Assembly (NCBI GenBank): GCA_022497145.1
Contig: MU385892.1
Location: forward strand, 1 to 64,000
Reading direction: 5' to 3'
Length of the DNA stretch: 64,000 nucleotides
Source: Rostrohypoxylon terebratum
Lineage: Eukaryota > Ascomycota > Sordariomycetes > Xylariales > Hypoxylaceae
Made by a program: the position numbers and the translations under genes. The notes under the pieces are model-generated. The model was not told where the DNA came from. It worked only from the letters and a program-made list of their open reading frames with translations, and ran no database searches. Of the stretch, positions 1 through 10,821 are shown one piece after another; the first letter of the stretch is position 1; every line of letters starts with the position of its first letter.

Positions 1-807
1 GAATCGGGGTTCCTCTCTCCTTGATTCATCGTTTCAGTCACGTGACCCTCGGATTATTCCTTCCTCCGTGGGGTCTTTATTTGGGGTCGTGACACCAACA
101 TGCACATGCTAGCTTCGTCGGTCGTCCTTATCAATGATTTAACTGAAGGTACATGAAGTTGTCGTCGCCCTTTTATCTTAGTCATTATCTACCCAAGTAT
201 TATTGTATTATATACGAGCAACACAACAAACAATGCAATAACCTAACAGCCCTAGATTAGAGATTTCCAAAGGAAATCTTACTGATAAATTCCAAGGTTT
301 GTTCAAATCTAAGTTTATTTTATACTAGATTTCTCACTCTCATCGGCAGTACCGTTGCTGACCTTTGGCCTGAGATCGAGGTGTGTCGTTAGTTAAGACG
401 GTATCTTTGTCATCTTTACTACCATATTTATCTTAGCCTATTATATCTTTTTGTTAACAGATGAGCTAAGTGACCATCCAGAACTCCCAATTCTTTTATA
501 TTACTTACTTGAACTCTGCTTCAACGATCACATCAAATGCTTATGATCCTGTAATATGTGATACTTGATCGTGGTTATATTAATGACTCCTGAAGAACGT
601 AATGATTGCATGATAGAGTCACAAGGTCAAACACACTTAGCAATATTTGCCCTGGATAACCCTTAAACCTGATAGTTTTCGCAACACGACAACGTTTAGT
701 CAATTATGTATTGCTTCCAAGAAGAAACCCCATTATTTCCGTCGCGGAACCTCTTTATCACACGATGTATAGATATACAAAATGGCGCCGTCGTCACATT
801 ACCTATC
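1..807. other. Spacer at window edge, 3' of the acyltransferase
   Basis: AT-rich sequence. A TCACGTGA palindrome lies at 38-45. I see no supported gene. Frames reading into 711-998 are antisense to the acyltransferase end. Confidence 0.6.
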
Positions 808-2450
808 CTACCATCCAAAGTCATACTGAGAATCCACATAATGGTGAGCTAGATACGTATACTCAGTATCCAACTCCTCCTGGACCCTCCTCCACGCCCC
901 CTTCTGCAGCGTCCCGGATAACCAATAGTTCCCCGCCGCGTCCTTCCCGACGATCGGAAACGAGCCCCTGGTCGGGATCCCGTCCGCCAAGCCGTTAGGC
1001 TGGACATACGACGGGCGACCGATTTTATTCGCGCGGCGCGCCGGGTCGATTCCCGGCCGGACGACCGCGGCCGAAAAGTCCGTTTCGAAGAACTTGGCCT
1101 TGGTCCAGTTCGATATCATGACTGGCGCCATCTTCTGGTCTCCGTAGACCGCCACCTTCCGTCTTTTACCCGTGGCTAGATCCACCGCCGCTCGCGCTTC
1201 GACTTGCTGGCGCGTGCCCTGCTCGGCAATGGATCGTCTCACGGCCGCGGCTGTATGTCCTAGGGGCCGAGTGAACAGATCCCGCATCGAGACAAACGCG
1301 TATACGCCTGCTACGGCATTCCCTACGTACGCGTGTGTCGGGGGCAGCAAGTCCTTCGTCAAGACCGATCGCATATTGAAGGCGTTCATAATGGAGACCG
1401 TCTGATCCGTCCGTCTCAGCGGCAGCATAGCTAGTCTCGTGATCCAACTACTCATCACATCGCCCTCGCTTACAAACGGCTTTACCTTGAGCTCCTCATT
1501 CTCGCTCTCATCAGGCGGTGTCTGCGTGGCCAAGTATGCCATTGCGCCGCGGTGTAAGCTCTGTATGTGTGACCCGGGCACGCACATCATCCGCGTTTCT
1601 TCGCCGGGTGCCCAGAACGCCACCGTCCAAATATACGAGATGGCGAATAGCAGTGCCTGTAGTGACGATAGCCTGCGGTGCGCTAGCACGTACGGCTCCT
1701 CTGGGTTACTCCCCAACGTCTCCAGCGGGTCCTCCAGCACGCCCGCCAGGGGCTTGACATCTTCCTCGCGGCCTTCCAGAACGGCTGTCCACGCGTCTAG
1801 CAATATGCGTCGTCCCATCGCGTCGAGGAGCGTATGCGGCCATGACAGCGAGACGACCGTCGCGTCTTTGAAAGACACGATGTGTAGGCTCAGCTGCGGC
1901 AGGTCCGAGTACAGGTAATCGGCGAGCTTTCGGGGCGCACCCCATCGCCGCAGCAGCGGTGCATAGTCCTCCGGGTCGCTAAGCACGGTCGGTTTGGCGG
2001 TTGGCCGCGGAAGCCGGCTACCCGTCGGGTGGCGGTAGATCTCGATGTCATGGGTAACGTGTGAATACGTAAACGAGGGGCGCTCCTCGCTGAAAGACTC
2101 TGGAATGTGATATTCAAGTCTGCCGTTTGTCTGTGACTCTCAGTTTAGTTGAGGTAACTACTAGGGCATAACTCCCTAGACGCAGACCAAGCAAGGGATA
2201 GGGCGGGGCGTACGTTGAGCCTCAGCCTAGCGCCTAGCTTGCGCCAGTCGTGGCGGCTTAGGAGTTTGTCTAGGGATGTGCGTAGCTTCTCTGGGTCCAG
2301 CACATCGTCAAACCGCATCGTAAACTCGACGATGACCTTCCTTGTGAGAGGCGCATCGTCGAAACGATTCAGAGGAACGATCGTGTCCGACGATATAGTA
2401 GGGGGTGCCCTCGGGACTTCTTTCTCAGCACTTGATAGTAGGTTCCCCAT
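808..2450 (-). CDS. BAHD-like fungal acyltransferase (transferase family)
   Basis: Two exons, 2214-2450 and 808-2130, joined by an 83 bp intron (donor GTACGC, acceptor ACAG), give 519 residues. The second exon reads on in frame upstream of the first possible internal start. The key motif is SWPHTLLDAMG, with HTLLD at about residues 178-182. This is the HxxxD catalytic motif of the BAHD/trichothecene-acetyltransferase superfamily, where His activates an alcohol or amine acceptor for acyl transfer from acyl-CoA. A segment at about residue 400 (NWTKAKFFETDFS) sits where the second structural motif DFGWG normally lies, but is not canonical. The N-terminus has the usual LNRFDD-type start. No signal peptide or membrane segment is visible, so it is probably cytosolic. 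No other biosynthetic genes flank it, so a secondary-metabolite cluster is not supported. The acceptor substrate cannot be told. Family assignment is fairly sure. Confidence 0.8.
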
Positions 2451-5400
2451 GTTGCGTGCTGATGACTTTTGCTACAGCGCCAGGCTGTTTTTACCATTAC
2501 CGCAAGGAAGGACTCTAAGACAAGGAAGCATGTTATGTTTTTAAATAACTTGTGTTTCTTGTGTCCCTAAAGCCCGGGCTGCCCACGGGGTAATAAAGTA
2601 TGAGTCCGGCCCAGCCATTTGGTCGGTCATCGTGTCCCACCAACACCTAACCCTGAACTAACCATTCGGGCAAATGGTGATGCAAATCAACTTGTTTATC
2701 GTCTAGATATCCGACATATACAGCCTATTCATGGCGATCGTTAACATGTTCGAAACCCGGGTCCACAGGAATATATAGAATCGTCAATAGCAACGTAACA
2801 TGTTTGCAGTCGGTGCTGCATGTGCGAGAACTTCTCGATAGGAGCAATAGGAGGAATTTCGAGGCCCCCATTGGTCCTCCTGGCCACCTTCCCCTTTCTG
2901 TGCAGTAAATAGCTTCGAAACAACGCCCATGATACCTCTTGGCGCCTTGGCAAGAGCAAGGACTTCGACGCGGCTTGCGTAATGCTACCAATTTCGGCGG
3001 ACGACATCATCACGATAGCGTGTTCCTGCGAGTGCTATCAAAGAAGTCTCAGTCAGAGAGGTGTGATGGCGGTTGGTGGCTAATGATGTACAAACCAATT
3101 TGGAAGATTAATTGACTTTAGAAACATTCCGAAATATTCGTACAACCTCAAGCTAGGAAAAAGGAAAAAAGGGAGAACGAGACAAAATACTAATAAGAAA
3201 ATGAAAAACTAGCTCAGCCCCGACTGTTGAACGATACCCAGTACTAGCCTGTGATCTCATATTACTAGTGTCCATATCTCAACGGGGGCATCCGCGCAGA
3301 TTATTGGCTCCTCTTGATCCCAGTTGGCATGACGTGGGGGCAGGCTCCCCTGTGTAGATAGTACCGTACGAGGGGATAAGTGCATGCAGTATGTATGCGA
3401 CGAGAAATCCCTTGATCTGGTAAGTGGAGCAGGGATTATCTACCAGGTCCCAAACCGTGGAATAACGTTATCTCGATGATCATGTTGGCGATCATTTTCA
3501 TCTATTGAGGTAGCATCTCGCAACAATTTACCGGGTCAGCACACACGCGAAATATATTGGCATTTTGATGTCTAGAACTGTCCAAGACATCTTGTCCAAT
3601 GTCGCAAGGATATCAGTAAGCCAAATGATGTTTTTCTTTGGTTGTGTAGGTGTGTTTTGGATTCAATCGTTTAGTATTATTGTGATGTCCTAAATGGCTC
3701 GCGGATGTTGTTCTCGCCAGCCCGGACGTCGATATCTCGGGAAATAAATTTAACGGAGCTATCCCCCGAAATCGCCGGGGCTCATTAGCCGGAGCTAACA
3801 AAAGCGGGTTTTGGCAACGTTCGACATCAGTTAGCAAGATGGCGCAAACCTCGTTAAGCATATATCAGCATCGTGCTCCTCGTTCCATTATTCATTTCCC
3901 GGCCACGTATGCAAGGAAGCTTGTCGACGGACAGCTTGTCCTAAGCATGCCATTGCTATGAGCCTTTATTAAAACAACGACATGCTTGCGTGGCCCGACT
4001 TCACCCCGATCGCCTGGCTATACCAAATTCGATGCGGAAAGGACGTATAGCGGAGCTTAGTCTTCCTTGTTGACTCAAGGCTGACAACGAGAACTCGCTT
4101 CAGCCATATCGGGTAGGATTGTTAGAGATGAAGTACTTGGCGAGAATTAGAAGATATCACGCGTAGGGTTTGTACGACAAACCCCGGAAGCTTCTACATA
4201 CCCGTGTTCGTACTTGAATCAGATAAAATCAATGTCAAGCAGCTGCCCGCTGTCGAACATCGGGAACTTCTGTTCCGTCAAAGGCCTGGTGGAATTGAGG
4301 ATACGACTTCATACACGAGCGCTTTGTCGCATCATCAACCCGGCGTTTAGAGGTAGATAGGGCCTTTTCTCAAACAGTCCAAATCATGTGGACTTCAGAT
4401 TTAGGACACGTGGAAAATCTGGTTCTTGAAACTCAATGACGTGTGCCACTACGGTTTAGAACCCGTCGAATCGTTATCAAAGTGTCTACAGACGTGTGTC
4501 TTTGTAACAATTTCGCGAATGCCAATGATTGATTTAGCATCGGTCGTGAAAGGCAAGCCCGGAGGGCGTTGAATTGAAGCAAAATTCGGAATCCTATTGT
4601 CTCGGCCTTTAGGAATAATACAATCGATCATGGATACAGACTCTTACCAGTATGGAAGGGTAAAACAGGAATATTGCTTTTCGTACTCATAGCTTCGGAG
4701 CCAACACGGCATCCGGTTCACTAGAAAACGCCACAAATCTTGTAGACAGTGCAAATAGTACAGTTGCAAAGGTGCAAAGGTGGGTAACTACTTAGTATTA
4801 TTCAAATTTGTTGAGATCGAATCGCGTTCTTGTAAGCTGACTGTGAGTCCGAGTATGGCTCCCTAGCATTAACTTGTGACGTCCCTGACGGCACTTGATT
4901 CGACGCAGCTATGCCTCACAACTCAGCTTCATGAAATTATTCTTATTTTGGAACGATCTCTGTCTTGAGTATCACTTGACTTACACAGATACCTTCTTAG
5001 GTACTGACCTAGGTAGGTACCTAGGCGACATTCTTTTGAGCTTCGTCTTAGAGACTTGCTTTGCAGCTACGGCGGACTTCCGAACATCAATATGTTCGCT
5101 GTGACGAAAATACGGTGTCTAGCTATACGCCGACATCGAGCGAATTGATGGATATCGGAGAACATATCAGTTTTACTTAGGAAGGTTGACCTTCTGGTTA
5201 TACTGCTTATCTTGTAAGTCGATAATAAAACTTTCGTTGCTTAGCTAGAACAAGCCCTATCTCGTAGATTTCAGTCGCCTCACCCGAAAGCGATAGCGTC
5301 CGTCCTAAATATGAATATATAGGAGTACCTTAGGATAGTGATATTGGATGCTGACTTGGGCTCGAAAATTAATCTGCTAATCTGGGTGTGCCGAGCGCTC

Positions 5401-5543
5401 GGCGTTCTATGAGCTTGGTTGGTCGAATGGATCGTTTGCTAGGTAGTGCGAAGGTTGAATCATTGTATTGACCCGAATCGTTGTACGGGCTCTATGGACC
5501 ACTGGGAGTAGTGGTACTACATCGGTGGTAAGACCAATCAAAT
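2451..5543. other. 3.1 kb gene-poor spacer
   Basis: No frame with protein-like character. A near-palindromic cluster of TAGGTAC-type motifs lies at 4998-5025. It contains the upstream region of the acyltransferase (right-to-left gene). It could include decayed mobile sequence, but no terminal repeats or transposase pieces are recognisable. Confidence 0.5.
4998..5025 (+). repeat. TAGGTAC/CCTAGG motif cluster
   Basis: Contains CCTAGGTAGGTACCTAGG (5008-5025), a near-palindrome, preceded by TAGGTACTGA. A member of the dispersed intergenic motif family seen across this window. Confidence 0.6.
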
Positions 5544-6825
5544 TTAAACACGAGCGGAAGTAATCCTGTGCGACAAGAATTCGGAGATAGCTCTTCTGCC
5601 TTCGGCTCGAAATATGGCGTCGTTGTGAAATGCCCCACCTACTGCTTTTCTGGACACAGGCAAACGAGTATCTAAACACCTGTCGAATAATTTTTGGCTT
5701 AATTCTTGTGGGACAAGCTCATCCTTAGCTGCTTCTAGGATAAATATCTCTGGGAGTTTCTTAGATTCGTACTTTTCGGATATCGTCCCTAGATTCTTCC
5801 AGCTGTCGAGGTGATTTCGTAGAAACGGCCAAAGATGGCGATATGGCAACCATTTCTGTGGATAGAGAACCTCTAGCATGGCCCGAATAGAGGTGAAAGG
5901 CGTTTCAAGAATCAGCGAGTCTAGGCATACGTTCGCTGGCATTGGAGTCTCAGCAGCGAGGTTGGTTGCCACTCCCGCGCCAATACTTTGACCCCAGAGG
6001 ACAAGCTTTGCCGATGGTCTCGACTCATGATCTTCCCCGCCATATGTATTACGATGCATCTGAGATACCCAATGCAAGGCCGCGGCCGCATCCAAATTAA
6101 TGCCTTTCTCGGTTGGGCTGCCTCGCGATGTCCAATAACCTCTGTAGCTAAGGCATACTATAGTGCATCGGATATTCCCGCCATGCCATTGCGCCGACCG
6201 TCGCTTCAGCATACACAACGCAGAAGAGAGATCGGGCAATCGTGGGGGGATCGATGAAGCGTTCCCTACCACCAATGATTAGTTCATGGAGTCATACTCA
6301 CGGAATAGGGGGGCAATGCGGACCCTGAAAATACAGGATATAGAATGCAACACTCGGTTGTACAGATGTTGCACTGGGGCCAAGGACCAAGTCTGCAATG
6401 CATAGCCCCAGATCTGTGCCGTCTCTAGCGCGGATTCTTTCCTCACGCCATTGAACACCAGCACATCGACCAACGTAGTCTTGAATCTTCTCCCGTCTTG
6501 AATTGGGCGGCAACCCGGGCATGAATATGATCTTGTTTTGAAAAACGACAAGCATAAAACATTTCCAAGTCCAAAGGGCTACAAATAAGCCACCGAATAC
6601 TGCTGGCGCAAGCATCAAGCCCTCTAGACCCTCGACGTGGTACTTTCTTCTGCACGTCGATGCGTCGTTGCCAATGCGGGGTGTCATGGAAGGTCGTGGT
6701 GGGATACATGTTAGCTTGGAGAGGCGCCGAATGGACATTCGGGAGAGGCCGCGAATGAGAAGCATCGCGATCGGGGATTCGTGAACATGGTTGAAGTGTC
6801 TTTTATGCAAGGTAGAAGGACGCAC
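5544..6825 (-). CDS. Bem46/ABHD-type alpha/beta hydrolase, membrane-anchored
   Basis: Two exons, 6324-6825 and 5544-6265, with a 58 bp intron, give about 407 residues if the first ATG is used. Later in-frame ATGs in the first 45 codons are alternatives. A hydrophobic segment (MLAPAVFGGLFVALWTW and on) predicts one membrane anchor. It is followed by FQNKIIFMPGLPP, typical of the Bem46/ABHD13/ABHD17 group. The catalytic set is visible: nucleophile Ser in GQSIGAG, acid Asp in AAKDELVP and His in GGAFHNDA. The oxyanion strand reads YFQGNASS where the family has HGNAGN. Relatives are serine hydrolases, some of them protein depalmitoylases, at internal or plasma membranes, and S. pombe Bem46 is linked to polarity. 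The intron donor is GTCCGC, which is weak. A textbook GTGAGT lies 22 bp downstream but would leave only a 36 bp intron and the wrong frame. The gene is divergent from sds22. The exact substrate is unknown. Confidence 0.82.
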
Positions 6826-7572
6826 GAAATGTGCGAGTGGAGGAATGACTATGACGATACATTTGTCGACAATAATATTTGGAGATGGTTGGAGTGATGC
6901 GATGGTAGTATTTTATGTTCTGTGGATATTCTTGATGGAATTCTCATCGCGATCCACGACAGTGTTGAAGTTGGAGGGTTGTAGATTTTATTATGAAGTT
7001 CAAGGTTGTGCGAGTTGGAGTTATGATAAATACAGCATATGATAAATAAATATGATATATGGATCTCATTTTAATATTGGAAACCCCATGTCTTCCTGAG
7101 TTCTTTCCTTCTTTCCGAAGACGAGAGAGCTCTCCTTTCCACCAGATTTCGATCCATTCAATCGAGACTGTACCCGGCTACTTCCTCAAAATACTGTGAC
7201 ACAAGCATTCCCGAATGTACTACTACCACCGTTGACTCACGAGATATTAAGAGCGTCATTTTTTGGAAATTTTTGGAAGGCCCCCTGCAGCACAGTGATT
7301 GCACGTGGTACTTGCCATATTGGGAGAATATTCCCCGCTTTTAGCGTTTAAACCGCCTAACTTAAGAGAAGGCTAGAACGTCATTGGGTTGATCGACCCA
7401 CTAGCGTGCTATGATGGAACTGGAGCTGCGAAATTCAGCCGTCATTTCTCCAAATATTCTACAACTTTCCTCCTTAACCTGCCCGTCTCCGTCTCCGTCT
7501 CCGTTTCCGTCTCCAAGCCCGAGATTTTTAATCATTTGCCCGTACTCGCAAAGTAATATCAAACGATACACG
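6826..7572. promoter_or_regulatory. Divergent promoter region of the Bem46-like gene and sds22
   Basis: About 750 bp between the two start codons. It holds a CACGTG box at 7302-7307 and the CCGTCT repeat in the sds22 leader. No gene of its own is seen. Confidence 0.5.
7483..7514 (+). repeat. CCGTCT hexamer repeat in sds22 leader
   Basis: Five tandem CCGTCT-type hexamers, one of them with a C to T change. The array lies 59-90 bp before the sds22 start codon, in the presumed 5' untranslated region. It is a pyrimidine-rich strand, as is common near fungal transcription starts. Confidence 0.8.
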
Positions 7573-8875
7573 ATGCCCGGTCAAGTTGAGGAAGAACCGG
7601 GTCAAGAGAAACCCTCTGACCAAATAGAGGTGGTTCAAGAAGAGTCCCATTCCGAGCGGGGAGATGGCCGACAGCCTAGTCCCGGTTTGAGGGATAGCAA
7701 AGGTTGGGATGGCAAATTGCGAATTGACCGGACTGCTCTCATCCAGAATCCCGAAGCTTTATCAGATCCCGAATATTCCGACGAGGACCATGTAGTTCCG
7801 GGCGAGGAAATCGGCGCCGATGAAGGTAAATACCGTTGTTTACTCCACTATTCCCTCAATAGCACGTCCATGTCGAGCTGGTAAAACGAGACTTTGTTTG
7901 GTGTTGACTCGTACGTATAGACCTCCTCGATGACGAAGACCCCGACACGGACGATGTTAGTCTAGCTCATTCAAGAGTTTCTTCGATCCCCGCCCTTCGA
8001 CTAGGACGATTCAAGAAGGCCGTCCGGTTATGTCTGAGGCAGAATCTCATCCAACATATTGAGGGGTTATCTGACCTAGGCCCCACCTTAGAGGAGCTCG
8101 ACCTTTACGACAATCTCATTTCTCATGTTAGGGGATTAGACAACCTGACGAAACTCAATACTCTCGATCTCAGCTTCAATAAGATCAGGCATATTAAACA
8201 CATTGAACACTTAACGGAACTCACCGATCTCTTCTTCGTTTCCAACAAAATCAGCACAATTGATGGACTATCAACTTTGACCAAACTGCGACAACTCGAG
8301 CTAGGATCTAACAGAATAAGAGAAATTCAGAACCTTGATGCGTTGAAGAACCTGGAGGAGCTTTGGCTGGCAAAGAACAAGATTACAGAACTCAAGGGTC
8401 TTGGCGGCCTTCCCAAGTTGAGACTCCTAAGTATCCAATCCAATCGAATTACAGATCTCTCTCCTCTGCGCGAAGTTCCCCAGTTGGAAGAACTATACAT
8501 CTCGCACAATGCCCTTGAAAGCCTTGCAGGCTTGGATGGGAACCCAAACCTGACGATCATTGATATTTCAAATAATACGATTAAGAGTCTAGAGGGACTT
8601 GGGAATTTGAAGAAGATCGAAGAGGTATGGGCAAGTTATAACCAAATATCCGATTTCGCAGAGATTGAGCGAGAATTGGCCGATAAAGAGAATTTGACGA
8701 CAGTATACTTCGAGGGAAATCCAGTACAGCTAAAGCAACCCGCCCTGTATCGAAACAAAGTACGGCTAGCCCTTCCACAGGTCCAGCAGATCGATGCTAG
8801 TAAGTATTCCAACTTAGCAAGAAATTATATCATATACTGACGGGTTTGCTTCAGCCTTTGTGAAATCTGTTTGAT
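7573..8875 (+). CDS. sds22: Protein phosphatase 1 regulatory subunit Sds22 (leucine-rich repeat)
   Basis: Three exons, 7573-7825, 7921-8799 and a 20-nt last exon 8856-8875, give 383 residues. The N-terminal 90 residues are acidic and disordered. They are followed by about eleven 22-residue leucine-rich repeats of the SDS22 type (for example LEELWLAKNKITELKGL, and LRQLELGSNRIREIQNLDAL) and an LRR cap near ALPQVQQIDATFVKSV. Sds22 binds and matures the PP1 catalytic subunit and steers it in mitosis, mainly in the nucleus. The end of the protein is only reached through the tiny third exon (donor GTAAGT, acceptor TTCAG), which restores the family's IDATF ending. An in-frame ATG at 7411 would add 54 low-complexity residues rich in Ser and Pro. 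I chose 7573 because the extension runs through the hexamer repeat and does not look like protein. Length agrees with filamentous-fungal orthologues. Confidence 0.95.
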
Positions 8876-9440
8876 CATGTCTTGACTCGCGGTTGAGACG
8901 CGCAAGGGGTTAGACGTAAGTCTTCCACCACATTGCATTAGCACGGCGTTTGGGGGTTATATCATGAAGGGCTGCGGAATACCGAGCAAAGACAAGCCCG
9001 ATTCCTGTTTTTCTTCTTTTGGCTAGGTTTTCCTGGAAAGAAAGCTCATACTCGGATATGGCTTTGAGACTCGCAAAAGGCAGTTGAGACATTTCAATTA
9101 TAACAAGCAAGGAATAGTCAGTGTAAAACGTCAGATTTACGTCAGAGATATCCATCAGCTCACGCAATGGGAATGTCCGAGTTTAATGGTAGTATTCACC
9201 CCATCAATGTTGATATCAGATACAGGTCAGAAAAGCAAGCTTAGTCTAGACACCGCTCTAGCGAGATGCTTCCCATGATCAATAAGGCTCTACAATAACG
9301 CCTAAGGCCGCTGGTTCATATGGAAATCAAACCGGTCCTCATCGATAATAAAGGTCTTCCTCTATCGACATGTCGCTTGTCTTTCTCGAATCTAGTCGCG
9401 TCGATTGCCTTGGTCCCAAAACCCGGCTGTGGATATTGAT
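8876..9440. other. Convergent 3' spacer, sds22 and aldo-keto reductase
   Basis: 565 bp between two stop codons. I see nothing beyond presumed 3' untranslated regions. Confidence 0.6.
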
Positions 9441-10821
9441 TTAACCAAAGATCCACATCTTCTCTGTGGTAAAGTACTAGACGAGGGCATGATGGTTAGC
9501 ATGAGTTACCTTAGTTTTAGTGCTAATAGAAATAGTGAAATTGAGAAACGAGGGCGAAATGTTTCAAACTATAATGAAAAATAGCGGTTGCAGATGTAAC
9601 TTACGTTCGAAGGCTGGTTGAAACGAATGCCGGCGTCCTTGTTAGTGATGCTGTCGATATCTGCCTGTTCGAGATCGAATCCCGTGCAGTCTAGGTTCTG
9701 GGCCATGACCTCAGGGCGGACAGTCTTGGGGATTACGGCAAGTCCACGCTGAGTGGCCCAACGTAATAGGATTTGCGACGGCTGTTTGCCGTACTTAGCT
9801 GCCAAGCTTGTGATCAGGTCGTCCTTCATTAAGGGTACTAGGGCTTGGGCGTGCTTGAAGCCGAATTCTAAGAAAGACGCCGGCCCGAAGGAGGAGTAGG
9901 CCGTGACGGCAATGCCTTCTTCCTTAGCGAGGCGTAGAAGTTCCTTTTGTACTAGGTATGGGTGGTGCTCGATTTGTAGGGAAGCCGGGGGGATCTTGGC
10001 ATATCGCAGCAAGTCATAAAGGAGCTGAGCCTGGAAATTGGAGACACCGATCGACTTCGTGAGTCCTTTCTCTACCAGCGACTCCATGGATGCCCAGGTG
10101 ACATGTAACGGCGTGCTAGATTTTACGATCTGGGACTTGCCGTCGTAGTGCCACCCTGGAGGATATCGCACAGCTGGGTCGACATATTTGAGGGCACCGG
10201 GGAAGTGGATCAGGTATAAATCGAAATACTCGAGACCCCAGTCGGAGAGGGAGCGTCTGATAGCAGGCTCGACTTTATCGCCGTCCTCGAAAACGGGCCA
10301 TAGCTTGGATGTGATGAAGAGGTCCTCACGCTTCACGAGGCCGTCCTTAATCGCGCGCGCCACACCCTCTCCACATTCTTTCTCGTTGCCATAATCTAAT
10401 TTCAGGAAACAACAGATCAGCGAATCATGATACTTGATACCCAAGTTGTTATATGTTGTGCAGCCTGCCGTATAACCCAAGTCCTGTTCCGGTTCGATTT
10501 TGTACCTAGTCTTCCGATCTGACCGAGATGCAGACGGGTCAGGGGTACCCCCTGGCTGCATTGGCTGGCGGGGTAATGATGCCCGAAGAAGAGGGGCATT
10601 TTCATTGCTTTTTCTAGGTAATAATCTCCCCTCCGATGCGAGAGAGAAGTCGTGATGGTAGGTCACAGATCAAACTCACCACATGCGCCATCGAATAACC
10701 TGTAACCGGTCTTGATGGCATTGTAGACCGTATCCGCAGCGGTGGCGTTGTCGACCTTCCACAAACCGAAACCCACCTGGGGCATCTCGTGGCCGCTACT
10801 CAGCTTGATAGTAGGACCCAT
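9441..10821 (-). CDS. xyl1: D-xylose reductase-type aldo-keto reductase
   Basis: Three exons, 10680-10821, 9605-10395 and 9441-9476, give 322 residues, the standard length of fungal xylose reductases. The first intron is long (284 bp) and the second 128 bp. The last exon encodes only YFTTEKMWIFG, the canonical family ending. The AKR catalytic tetrad is present: Asp44, Tyr49 (GACDYGNE), Lys78 (ITSKLW) and His111 (LIHFP). The enzyme should reduce aldoses such as xylose to polyols with NAD(P)H in the cytosol. The coenzyme loop reads IPKTVRPEVM instead of IPKSNxPxR, so the Asn and Arg that hold the NADPH 2'-phosphate are both Val. An in-frame upstream ATG at 10971 would add 50 basic residues without any Asp or Glu that look like a mitochondrial presequence. 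The gene is convergent with sds22. Related L-arabinose or galacturonate reductases are possible alternatives. Confidence 0.88.

Noticed and set aside
808..830. C-terminal DFGW of the acyltransferase as the BAHD DFGWG motif
   Set aside because: It is at the very last residues of the protein, whereas the structural motif belongs about 100 residues earlier (near FFETDFS). Coincidence is more likely.
1172..1918. Long plus-strand frames across the acyltransferase
   Set aside because: They are antisense to an exon with the HTLLD motif. Composition is Ser/Arg-rich as expected for antisense reading.
2725..3013. Overlapping 88-90-codon minus-strand frames
   Set aside because: No family features, no supporting exon on either side, and two competing frames of equal length.
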